A stretch of DNA of 6,196 bases, from positions 1 through 6,196 of the forward strand of contig JAGCYR010000088.1 of assembly GCA_017960705.1 (NCBI GenBank). The letters are read 5' to 3'. This stretch comes from Clostridia bacterium (lineage in GTDB: Bacteria; Bacillota; Clostridia; Oscillospirales; CAG-272). The translations under genes and the position numbers were made by a program. The notes under the pieces were generated by a model that was not told where the DNA came from, did not search any database, and saw nothing but the letters and a program-made list of their open reading frames with translations. Positions 1 to 4,877 of this stretch are shown here, in pieces; position 1 is the first letter of the stretch, and each line of letters opens with the position of its first letter.

Positions 1-13
1 GGGAGTTTTTTTG

Positions 14-36
14 AAAAAAGCAACAAGGGGTTGCTT
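14..36 (-). terminator. small hairpin with U-run on minus strand, possible terminator
   Basis: The arms AAGCAAC (18-24) and GTTGCTT (30-36) form a 7-bp stem with a 5-base loop. Read on the minus strand the stem is followed by six T residues, which fits a short intrinsic terminator. No minus-strand gene inside the window needs it, because the nearest one ends at 896 and has its own terminator. The right arm touches the -35 region of the next promoter, so an operator role is another reading. Weak call. Confidence 0.35.
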
Positions 37-63
37 GCTTTAACTCGGGCGGCGTGTTATGAT
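35..63 (+). promoter_or_regulatory. sigma-A-type promoter of the XRE/zinc-ribbon regulator
   Basis: A -35 box TTGCTT (35-40) and a -10 box TATGAT (58-63) are separated by exactly 17 bases. Transcription would start near 70, leaving a very short leader that begins at about the ribosome binding site GGAGG (71-75). The inverted repeat at 18-36 overlaps the -35 box by two bases, so self-repression there is conceivable but not shown. Confidence 0.6.
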
Positions 64-83
64 AGAGAGCGGAGGTGATCGAA

Positions 84-842
84 ATGGAAACCAAAGACGT
101 GCTTTACGAGTTGAGAACCAAAAAGGGGCTTTCGCAGGAGGAACTCGCGGAAAAACTGTTCGTGACGCGGCAAGCCGTTTCGCGCTGGGAAACCGGGGAA
201 ACGGTACCGAATACCGAAACGCTGAAGCTGCTCTCGAACTATTACGGCGTGACCATCAATACGCTGCTCGGTTCGCCCCGGAAACTGATCTGCCAATGTT
301 GCGGGATGCCGCTGGAGGACGCGATCGTCAGTCACGAGAAGGACGGCTCCCTGAACGAAGACTACTGCCAATGGTGCTACGCGCAGGGCGAATTTACCTA
401 CGGGAACATGGACGACCTGATCGAAGTGTGCGTCAAGCATATGGCGAGCGAACAGTTCACGGAAGAGCAGGTCCGGGCGTATATGAAGGGGTTGCTCCCG
501 ACGCTGATCTATTGGAAGGACCGTCAAGAGAAAGCCGGGGGCAAAAACGCGGAGGAGCTGAAAAGGCAGCTGACCGACGAGTTCAACGCACTCGGGATCG
601 AGGGGATGCCGAAGGTCGAAAAACTGTACGCCCTGGTCGGCAGTTACGTCAATCTGGCGTACCCGCTCCCGAGCGGACACGCCGTTCCCTTTCTGGACGA
701 CAGGACGACCTATTTCGGTTGCCAGCTGGAGGGGGAAAACAAGCGGTGCTTCGGGCTTCTCGGGAACGAGAGTTTCCTTCTCGTCTCGACCTACGGTGAA
801 AACGGAGGCGACCCCGAACTGATCCTTTATAAAAAGAGATAA
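84..842 (+). CDS. XRE-family transcriptional regulator with zinc ribbon and conserved C-terminal region
   Basis: A 252-residue, probably cytoplasmic DNA-binding regulator. Residues 4-62 are a typical XRE/Cro helix-turn-helix, with the recognition part around 27-36 (VTRQAVSRWE). Residues 69-140 resemble the putative zinc ribbon family PF12674: cysteines 70, 73, 95 and 98 form two CxxC pairs, and the helical tail ends in a PTLxxWK-like stretch. Residues 150-252 form a third region, rich in predicted strands, that I cannot assign to a named family; it could sense a ligand. I chose the ATG at 84 because GGAGG at 71-75 lies 8 bases upstream; a GTG at 75 would overlap that site. The gene has its own promoter and ends at a bidirectional terminator, so it is probably monocistronic. 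Regulated genes and ligand are unknown. Confidence 0.88.
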   Translation: METKDVLYELRTKKGLSQEELAEKLFVTRQAVSRWETGETVPNTETLKLLSNYYGVTINTLLGSPRKLICQCCGMPLEDAIVSHEKDGSLNEDYCQWCYAQGEFTYGNMDDLIEVCVKHMASEQFTEEQVRAYMKGLLPTLIYWKDRQEKAGGKNAEELKRQLTDEFNALGIEGMPKVEKLYALVGSYVNLAYPLPSGHAVPFLDDRTTYFGCQLEGENKRCFGLLGNESFLLVSTYGENGGDPELILYKKR

Positions 843-851
843 TGCAACAAG

Positions 852-881
852 AAAAGACGCAGGCGTTCGCCTGCGTCTTTT
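852..881. terminator. bidirectional intrinsic terminator between convergent genes
   Basis: A perfect inverted repeat: AAAAGACGCAGGCG (852-865) and CGCCTGCGTCTTTT (868-881), folding as a GC-rich stem with a GTTC loop. A T-run follows on either strand because the stem is flanked by A4 and T4. It sits between the stop of the XRE regulator (842) and the stop of the minus-strand membrane protein (896), so it can serve both. Confidence 0.9.
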
Positions 882-895
882 GTTAGTTTGTGCGA

Positions 896-1123
896 TCAGT
901 CCTTCTTATAACCGATGTTGTTGGGCTTATTGGGATCGAAGATCAGGTTGCAGATGGAAGCGACCAGACCGTAGATGCCGAAAGTGATAATGGTAAGGAA
1001 GAAATACGCAAACGTTCTCGAAGTGAAGCCCTCCGGTTTCAGGGAGGTGTGGTTGATGATCAGACTACCGATCCAGCCGAGGAAAAAGGTCAGAAGGAAG
1101 CGAACGAGGTTGTTGTTGTCCAT
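896..1123 (-). CDS. small two-helix membrane protein (TM2-like)
   Basis: A 75-residue membrane protein with two hydrophobic segments, about residues 6-23 (with FFLGWIGS) and 38-62 (with FFLTIITFGIYGLVASICNLIF), joined by a short polar loop and followed by a polar tail ending in GYKKD. The layout and the glycine-containing first helix resemble small TM2-type proteins of Firmicutes; I recognise the general type but know no function. The start at 1123 is chosen over an in-frame ATG at 1168 because AAAGGAG lies 7 bases upstream, and because the longer form would begin at the promoter -10 box. It has a consensus promoter of its own (1167-1196). No terminator separates it from marR upstream, so some read-through from marR is possible. 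Confidence 0.8.
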   Translation of the reverse strand: MDNNNLVRFLLTFFLGWIGSLIINHTSLKPEGFTSRTFAYFFLTIITFGIYGLVASICNLIFDPNKPNNIGYKKD

Positions 1124-1166
1124 TTCTTTACTCCTTTTGGTTATTTCCTGTCTCCAGGATGGAATC

Positions 1167-1196
1167 ATTATAACATAGTCTCCCGATAAATGTCAA
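1167..1196 (-). promoter_or_regulatory. consensus sigma-A promoter of the small membrane protein gene
   Basis: On the minus strand, TTGACA (1196-1191) and TATAAT (1172-1167) are both perfect consensus boxes with an 18-base spacer. The start of transcription would be near 1160, giving a leader of roughly 37 bases. The match suggests strong basal expression. Confidence 0.88.
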
Positions 1197-1230
1197 TAAA
1201 AGTTGTAAAAAGCGAAAAATAAATGAAAAC

Positions 1231-1671
1231 TCAGTCGATTTTCCCGGTCTCGAAATAGGCGACGGCGCGGAGTCGGATCTTTTCAAGCAGGGCGGTGATC
1301 TGCTCCATTTCCTCGGGGGTCATCTCCGCCGTGAGATAGGCGCTCCAGCTGCGGAGCGCGTCGAGGATCTCGGGCACGACCGCTTTGGCGGCGTCGGTCG
1401 GATAGAGCCGGGACAGGCGGCGGTCTTCGTCGTCGGATTGGCGCGAGAGGAACCCCGCCGTCTCGAGTTTCTCGACCTGGCGGGCGATATTGCTCTTGTG
1501 GATGCAGAGCGCCCGCGAGAGCGCCTCCTGCGTGATGCCGGGTTCCCTTGCGATCCGAAGGATCATCGCGTACTGCGGTCCCCGGATGCCGAGAGGTTCG
1601 AGCCGCTCGCAGCGGAACGCCGCGGCGCAGCGCGCCGTGACCGATACCTGCCGCATCATATCGCTGTTCAT
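1231..1671 (-). CDS. MarR-family transcriptional regulator
   Basis: A 146-residue winged-helix regulator of normal MarR length. Helices at residues 5-25 would belong to the dimer region. Residues 46-70 hold the helix-turn-helix (ITQEALSRAL, then HKSNIARQVEKLE as recognition helix). Residues 74-92 form the wing, with the family's DDEDRR motif at 80-85, and two helices follow for dimerisation (95-140). Cysteines at 15, 21 and 56 are present, but no known redox motif is evident. I start at 1671 because AGGAG lies 5 bases upstream; an in-frame ATG at 1737 would begin at the promoter -35 box. The only genes nearby are the downstream small membrane protein and the divergent sigK, so its targets are unclear; autoregulation is plausible from a palindrome over the -10 box. 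Confidence 0.9.
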   Translation of the reverse strand: MNSDMMRQVSVTARCAAAFRCERLEPLGIRGPQYAMILRIAREPGITQEALSRALCIHKSNIARQVEKLETAGFLSRQSDDEDRRLSRLYPTDAAKAVVPEILDALRSWSAYLTAEMTPEEMEQITALLEKIRLRAVAYFETGKID

Positions 1672-1708
1672 AGTCGCTCCTTTCGGGGTGAAGATTCTTT
1701 CCTTCCTT

Positions 1709-1737
1709 ATTGTATCACAAAACGCCGCCGAACGCAA
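1709..1737 (-). promoter_or_regulatory. sigma-A-type promoter of the marR-family gene
   Basis: On the minus strand, TTGCGT (1737-1732) and TACAAT (1714-1709) are separated by 17 bases. The sequence TGA before TACAAT makes an extended -10 element. The leader would be about 30 bases, ending in GAAAGGAG before the start codon at 1671. Confidence 0.75.
1710..1720. promoter_or_regulatory. candidate MarR self-operator
   Basis: TTGTATCACAA is an imperfect palindrome (TTGT, 3 bases, ACAA) covering most of the -10 box of the marR promoter. MarR-family operators are often short palindromes with TTG/CAA half-sites over their own promoter. The site is short and AT-rich, so chance is a real alternative. 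Confidence 0.3.
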
Positions 1738-1745
1738 GAGACGGG

Positions 1746-1774
1746 GGATAATCGATGTGCCCGATACATAGAAT
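1746..1774 (+). promoter_or_regulatory. candidate SigE-type sporulation promoter of sigK
   Basis: GGATAAT (1746-1752) and CATAGAAT (1767-1774) are separated by 14 bases. The Bacillus SigE consensus is roughly K-M-ATA-W-W, 14 bases, CATACA-A-T, so each box has one mismatch. In Bacillus, sigK is transcribed by SigE with SpoIIID. No convincing sigma-A promoter is visible here. Transcription would start near 1781, just before the ribosome binding site. Confidence 0.45.
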
Positions 1775-1794
1775 GCAGAGGAAGGGAGATAGAT

Positions 1795-2499
1795 ATGAAC
1801 GGACTCTTCTCGGTACTATTCAATCTGATCTCGGTCGTGCTCGGGATCTCGACGGGACAGAACTTTCCTCCCCCGCTGCCCGCCAAAGAGGAGCGCGAAC
1901 TGTTTTTGAAGATGAAGGAGGGCGACCGGTCGGCGCGGGGGAAGCTGATCGAACACAACCTGCGGCTGGTCTCCCATATCGTGCGGAAATACTACGCCTC
2001 GTCGACCTGCCCCGACGAGCTGATCTCGGTGGGGTCGCTCGGGCTGATCAAGGCGGTCGACAGTTTCCATCCCGAAAACGGCGCGCGGTTCGCGACCTAC
2101 GCGGCGAAATGCGTGCAGAACGAGATCCTGATGTATTTCCGTTCGCGCAAGAAGCTCCAGAACGAGGTCTCGATCAACGATACGATCGAGGTCGACCGCG
2201 ACGGCAATCCGCTGACCTATCTCGACGTGATCCACACCGACGACACCATCGCGGAGGATCTCGATCTGAAGATCCACTCCGAGCGGGCGAAGGACTACAT
2301 CCTGAACCGGCTGGACAAACGGGAACGCACCATCCTGATCCTGCGCTACGGGCTCTCGGGAAAGCCGCCGCTGACCCAAAAGGAAACGGCGAAGCTGCTG
2401 TCGATCTCGCGCTCGTACGTCAGCCGGATCGAAAAGAAGGCGCTTGAAACGCTGCGCGAATCGTTCGGGGACGACGTTCATTCGTTTTCGGATACATAA
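1795..2499 (+). CDS. sigK: RNA polymerase sporulation sigma factor sigma-K (pro-sigma-K)
   Basis: A 234-residue sigma-70-family factor that closely resembles Bacillus SigK, the last mother-cell sigma factor of sporulation, which drives coat and cortex maturation genes. Residues 1-18 are hydrophobic (MNGLFSVLFNLISVVLGI), like the pro-sequence removed by the SpoIVFB protease in Bacillus; NFPPPL (23-28) matches the start of mature SigK. Region 2 spans about 45-115 (IEHNLRLVSHIVRKYY, then DELISVGSLGLIKAVDSF and FATYAAKCVQNEILMYFR). Region 4 spans about 173-220, with helix-turn-helix TQKETAKLLSISRSYVSRIEKKA. The ATG at 1795 follows GAAGGGAG at 1781-1788; a later start would delete the pro-sequence. 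The frame is uninterrupted, so no skin-like element splits the gene. It is divergent from marR. Confidence 0.93.
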   Translation: MNGLFSVLFNLISVVLGISTGQNFPPPLPAKEERELFLKMKEGDRSARGKLIEHNLRLVSHIVRKYYASSTCPDELISVGSLGLIKAVDSFHPENGARFATYAAKCVQNEILMYFRSRKKLQNEVSINDTIEVDRDGNPLTYLDVIHTDDTIAEDLDLKIHSERAKDYILNRLDKRERTILILRYGLSGKPPLTQKETAKLLSISRSYVSRIEKKALETLRESFGDDVHSFSDT

Positions 2500-2528
2500 T
2501 CCGGGGTCTTTCGGGAAAAATGAAGGAT

Positions 2529-2542
2529 GGAAGTTCACTTCC
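2529..2542. repeat. perfect 14-base palindrome in sigK-DUF378 gap
   Basis: GGAAGTTCACTTCC reads the same on both strands apart from the central TC/GA step. It lies 30 bases after the sigK stop and 28 bases before the next start. There is no T-run after it, so it is a poor intrinsic terminator; it may be a regulator site or a weak mRNA 3' hairpin. I see no good promoter in this gap. Confidence 0.35.
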
Positions 2543-2569
2543 GAAGAAAAATGAAAGGATCAACGATTC

Positions 2570-2794
2570 ATGATGAATGTGATCGACCGGATCGCGCTTG
2601 TTCTCGCCGTGATCGGCGCCCTGAACTGGGGAAGCGTCGGGCTTTTCGCCTTCGATTTCGTTTCCTGGCTCTCGGGCGGCGTCGGCACGCCGCTCGCGCG
2701 GATCATTTTTACGCTGGTCGGGATCGCGGGGCTGTGGTGCATCTCGCTGATCTTCCGCCCGGAACACAAGTTCGAGAGACAGCGCCAGCACTGA
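2570..2794 (+). CDS. DUF378-family small membrane protein
   Basis: A 74-residue membrane protein with the pattern of the DUF378/YuzA family. The first transmembrane helix (about 5-27) contains the family's LNWGSVGLF motif (18-26). A short glycine-rich loop follows, then a second helix at about 43-63 (ARIIFTLVGIAGLWCISLIF) and a basic tail. The function is unknown. Two ATG codons follow each other at 2570 and 2573; AAAGG at 2554-2558 is nearer the first. The gene follows sigK by 70 bases with no clear promoter or terminator between, so co-transcription with sigK is possible, and it ends at a strong terminator. Confidence 0.85.
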   Translation: MMNVIDRIALVLAVIGALNWGSVGLFAFDFVSWLSGGVGTPLARIIFTLVGIAGLWCISLIFRPEHKFERQRQH

Positions 2795-2799
2795 AAGAG

Positions 2800-2826
2800 C
2801 GGCTCCGAGCGATCGGAGCCGTTTTT
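2800..2826 (+). terminator. intrinsic terminator after the DUF378 gene
   Basis: CGGCTCCGA (2800-2808) and TCGGAGCCG (2813-2821) pair perfectly over 9 bp around a GNRA-type GCGA loop, followed at once by TTTTT and a second T5 shortly after. It separates the sigK-DUF378 segment from mazF. Confidence 0.93.
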
Positions 2827-2907
2827 CGTTTTTCTGCATATCCTGTTACCGGGGAGATTTCTATTCTTTTCCTGTTTAAAACGGGAGGACGGAGACAACA
2901 ATAGGAA

Positions 2908-2961
2908 ATGCCGGGGGACGAAGGACGAATTGCCGGCGAAAAGGAGATCAGGAAATGGTAA
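2908..2961 (+). CDS. possible 17-codon leader ORF overlapping the mazF start
   Basis: An ATG at 2908 opens a 17-residue frame (MPGDEGRIAGEKEIRKW) whose TAA at 2959-2961 lies two bases past the mazF ATG (2955-2957). Such an overlap could couple translation. However, GGAG at 2891-2894 is 13 bases from the start, and AGG at 2903 is too close, so initiation is doubtful. It does not resemble a MazE antitoxin. It may be chance. Confidence 0.12.
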   Translation: MPGDEGRIAGEKEIRKW

Positions 2962-3380
2962 ACATAAAAAGAGGAGACATCTACTACGCCGATCTGAGTC
3001 CCGTCGTCGGGAGCGAACAGGGCGGACTGCGCCCGGTCCTGATCGTGCAGAACGATATCGGAAACCGCTACAGCCCGACGGTGATCGCCGCCGCCATCAC
3101 GAGCAAGCTCGGGAAGAACAAGCTCCCGACCCATATCGATATCTACGCCTCCGAGGTGGGGCTGGCGAAGGATTCGGTGATCCTGCTCGAGCAGATCCGC
3201 ACGCTCGATAAACGGAGGCTGCGCGAAAAGATGGGACACCTGAACGAGAGCGTGATGGCGCGGGTCAACGACGCGATCTCGGTCAGTTTCGGTCTTGTGG
3301 AGCAGCCCGCGCCGCTGCGCGAACGGTCGAGCGCCAGGGTGTACACCGGGAAAGAGTCGCCCAAGCCCTCGTTCGGATGA
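2955..3380 (+). CDS. mazF: MazF/PemK-family endoribonuclease toxin (EndoA type)
   Basis: A 141-residue protein closely resembling Bacillus EndoA/MazF over residues 4-118: KRGDIYYADLSPVVGSEQGG, then RPVLIVQNDIGNRYSPT and DSVILLEQIRTLDKRRL. Arg26 and Thr49 align with the residues needed for cleavage in MazF enzymes. These enzymes cut single-stranded mRNA at short sites, UACAU in Bacillus; the specificity here is not known. AAAAGGAG at 2939-2946 precedes the ATG by 8 bases. Residues 119-141 are an extra polar, basic tail, since Bacillus EndoA has only 116 residues. No MazE-like antitoxin gene lies upstream: the previous gene is the DUF378 protein behind a terminator. No convincing promoter is visible in 2827-2954. 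The antitoxin may be elsewhere, or the gene may act alone. Confidence 0.92.
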   Translation: MVNIKRGDIYYADLSPVVGSEQGGLRPVLIVQNDIGNRYSPTVIAAAITSKLGKNKLPTHIDIYASEVGLAKDSVILLEQIRTLDKRRLREKMGHLNESVMARVNDAISVSFGLVEQPAPLRERSSARVYTGKESPKPSFG

Positions 3381-3411
3381 CTCTTCTTTTATAATACGGT
3401 GGTTTTTGCAA

Positions 3412-3466
3412 CCGCCCCCTTCCCTTTCGCCGCGTACGAAAAAGGGAAAGGGGCGGCGACTTTTTT
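3412..3466 (+). terminator. long intrinsic terminator after mazF
   Basis: The arms at 3412-3427 (CCGCCCCCTTCCCTTT) and 3441-3456 (AAAGGGAAAGGGGCGG) pair over 16 positions with one C-A mismatch. The stem is followed by CGAC and six T residues (3461-3466). It isolates mazF from the riboswitch operon. Confidence 0.9.
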
Positions 3467-3477
3467 CGTCTCGGGTA

Positions 3478-3506
3478 TTGCATTTTTCTCTTTTGTATGC
3501 TATAAT
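3478..3506 (+). promoter_or_regulatory. sigma-A promoter of the cobalamin riboswitch operon
   Basis: A perfect -10 box TATAAT (3501-3506), with TGC before it making an extended -10, lies 17 bases after a weak -35 box TTGCAT (3478-3483). Transcription would start near 3513, shortly before the riboswitch aptamer. Confidence 0.82.
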
Positions 3507-3530
3507 TCCCGTACAACCAAATAGCGCAGA

Positions 3531-3629
3531 GCGGTTCCGGCGGCAGCCGGATCAGAGGGAAGTTCGGTGCAAATCCGTCGCAACAGTCATTACCGTAATT
3601 GAGAGATCATAAGTCGGAATACTCACCGC
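3531..3629 (+). promoter_or_regulatory. cobalamin riboswitch aptamer
   Basis: The order of elements fits the B12-sensing RNA. GCGGT (3531-3535) and ACCGC (3625-3629) close the domain. TCCGGC and GCCGGA (3536-3541, 3546-3551) form a perfect hairpin. The conserved core AGAGGGAA (3554-3561) and CGGTGCAAATCCG (3565-3577) follows, then GCAACAGTCATTAC. The 3' core AAGTCGGAATACTCACCG (3611-3628) resembles the family's AAGCCAGGAGACCTGCC. The usual CCCGCCACTGTAA stretch is replaced by a diverged segment, so this is a variant aptamer. In this family, ligand binding normally switches downstream genes off. A covariance-model scan would settle boundaries and class. Confidence 0.87.
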
Positions 3630-3663
3630 CCGACGCGCATCCGGTCGGCGAATCTTCGCCGCA

Positions 3664-3689
3664 GCATTTTTGGACATGAAGAATGCGAC
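3664..3689 (+). promoter_or_regulatory. antiterminator segment and its sequestering hairpin
   Basis: GAATGCGAC (3681-3689) is the exact complement of GTCGCATTC (3741-3749), which lies within the 5' arm of the riboswitch terminator; pairing would prevent termination. GCATT (3664-3668) can instead pair with AATGC (3682-3686) and free the terminator. Hairpins at 3646-3661 and 3699-3716 fill the rest of the platform. This is a paper folding, not a computed one. Confidence 0.6.
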
Positions 3690-3738
3690 CTTCTCCGCGG
3701 CAGGGGGGAGTCTGCCTTCTTTTGTCGCGGCGATCGTT

Positions 3739-3778
3739 CTGTCGCATTCGGAGAGATCCGAATGAGGCAGTATTTTTT
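3739..3778 (+). terminator. riboswitch-controlled intrinsic terminator
   Basis: The arms at 3739-3752 and 3757-3770 pair over 14 positions, with one G-T wobble and one G-A mismatch, around a GAGA loop, followed by TATTTTTT (3771-3778). It ends 5 bases before the ribosome binding site AAGGAGG (3783-3789) of the first operon gene, so it can gate all three genes. Its 5' arm is contested by the antiterminator at 3681-3689. Confidence 0.85.
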
Positions 3779-3793
3779 ATTTAAGGAGGCGTT

Positions 3794-4090
3794 ATGGCAG
3801 ACGAAAAACTGACGCGCGAAGACTGTCTCGCCCTGCTCCGGGAGACGCGGGACAAGCTTTTGCGCGAAGGGATCGACCGCTACCCGAAACGCGCCGATTT
3901 TTCGGACGCGGAGGTCATGTCGATCAAGGCGTTTCTCGGTCCGTGGCCGCGTGCGCTCGAAACCGCCGGGATCAAACCGCCGCGCGACGGCGACCGGCTC
4001 GAGAAAAATCGGCAGAAACGGATCGCCGCCAAACGGAGACGGAACGCCGCACGAAAAGGAAAAACCGTCCCGGAAACCAACGAAGAATAA
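3794..4090 (+). CDS. small protein with homing-endonuclease-associated-repeat-like motif
   Basis: A 98-residue, probably cytoplasmic protein. Residues 8-25 form a predicted helix (CLALLRETRDKLLREG). The stretch 29-62 (YPKRADF, then IKAFLGPWPRALETAGIKPP) resembles the homing-endonuclease-associated repeat (HNH_repeat type), a small helical unit with a G-x-W-x-x-A-L-x-x-A-G-hydrophobic-x-P core that is thought to bind DNA. The tail from 68 on is strongly basic (KNRQKRIAAKRRRNAARKGK). No nuclease HNH motif is present, so it is not itself a homing endonuclease. AAGGAGG precedes the ATG by 4 bases. It is the first gene behind the B12 riboswitch terminator and lies 25 bases before the lipoprotein gene. 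Its role in a B12 operon is unknown; a nucleic-acid-binding or regulatory role is only inference. Confidence 0.75.
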   Translation: MADEKLTREDCLALLRETRDKLLREGIDRYPKRADFSDAEVMSIKAFLGPWPRALETAGIKPPRDGDRLEKNRQKRIAAKRRRNAARKGKTVPETNEE

Positions 4091-4115
4091 TCAAAAAAAG
4101 AAAGAGGTACCCGAA

Positions 4116-4874
4116 ATGAAAAGAATCCTGTCCCTGCTCCTTGTGCTCGTCTGCTTCACCGCGCTGCTTGTCGGCTGCGGCGTGACCAAGACCGACGCCA
4201 CCACCGCTGCCGACACCACCGCCGCGGAAACGACCGTTGTCGCGACCACCGTGGCCGCCGCAGACCCCGCCGCCGTGTACGTTACGATCGCGGACAAGAG
4301 CGGCTCCGCCGTTCTGAAGTACGCCGAGATCACGGTGACCGACCTCGACGCCGACGGCAAACTCACTATCTTCGAGGCGCTGAAAGCCGCGCACGCGACC
4401 TGCCCGAACGGCGGCGCCGACGGCTTCGTCGCCGAGGACGGTCAGTGGGGTCTCTCGATGGTCAAACTCTGGGGTGAAGAGAACGGCGGCTCCTTCGGCT
4501 ACTACGTCAACGAGGCGTCCGCGTGGTCGCTCTCCGATGAAGTACACGCCGGCGATCGGTTGGTCGCGTTCTCCTACACCGACCTCGCGACGTACGGCGA
4601 CCGACTCGCCTACTTTACTCCGATCACCGCGACCAAGGCGGCGAACGAGAACGTGACCCTGACCCTGACCGCCCTGATCCCCGACGAAAGCTACAATTAC
4701 ATCCCGACCCCGGTCGCAGGCGCGAAGATCTTCGTCAACGGCGCGGATCAGGGTCTTGTGACCGACGCCGAGGGCAAAGTCACGCTGACGCTCACGGCGG
4801 GCGTGAACGAGATCACCGCGACGAGCGAGACGATCATCCTTGTCCCGCCGTTCGCGTTCGTCACCGTCGAATAA
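4116..4874 (+). CDS. DUF4430-domain lipoprotein, transcobalamin beta-domain-like
   Basis: A 252-residue lipoprotein with a lipobox LVGC, lipidated Cys at 21, exposed outside the cell membrane. Residues 24-53 are a threonine/alanine-rich flexible linker. Residues about 66-156 fit DUF4430: a strand pair, the helix LTIFEALKAAH (83-93), then FGYYVNEASAW (127-137) and the L-x-x-GD-x-L-x-x-x-Y ending (AGDRLVAFSY). DUF4430 is the fold of the beta domain of animal intrinsic factor and transcobalamin, which closes over B12. Residues 165-252 form a second beta-rich region with a carboxypeptidase-regulatory-like look (AGAKIFVNGADQGLVTDAEGKVTLTL). I start at 4116 because AAAGAGG lies upstream and the signal peptide begins there; the longer open frame is spurious. 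It lies 3 bases from the next gene. B12 binding is inferred from fold and riboswitch. Confidence 0.85.
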   Translation: MKRILSLLLVLVCFTALLVGCGVTKTDATTAADTTAAETTVVATTVAAADPAAVYVTIADKSGSAVLKYAEITVTDLDADGKLTIFEALKAAHATCPNGGADGFVAEDGQWGLSMVKLWGEENGGSFGYYVNEASAWSLSDEVHAGDRLVAFSYTDLATYGDRLAYFTPITATKAANENVTLTLTALIPDESYNYIPTPVAGAKIFVNGADQGLVTDAEGKVTLTLTAGVNEITATSETIILVPPFAFVTVE

Positions 4875-4877
4875 GGA

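Noticed and set aside
1168..1737. Longer N-termini for the small membrane protein (start 1168) and the MarR protein (start 1737)
   Set aside because: Both upstream ATG codons fall within the promoter boxes, while clear ribosome binding sites precede the internal starts at 1123 and 1671.
2827..2954. Hidden MazE antitoxin gene upstream of mazF
   Set aside because: The gap is too short for a usual 70-90 residue antitoxin, and its only overlapping frame is a 17-codon stretch without antitoxin features.
3390..3395. TATAAT just after mazF as a promoter
   Set aside because: No -35-like hexamer lies 16-18 bases upstream, and any transcript would run straight into the terminator at 3412-3466.
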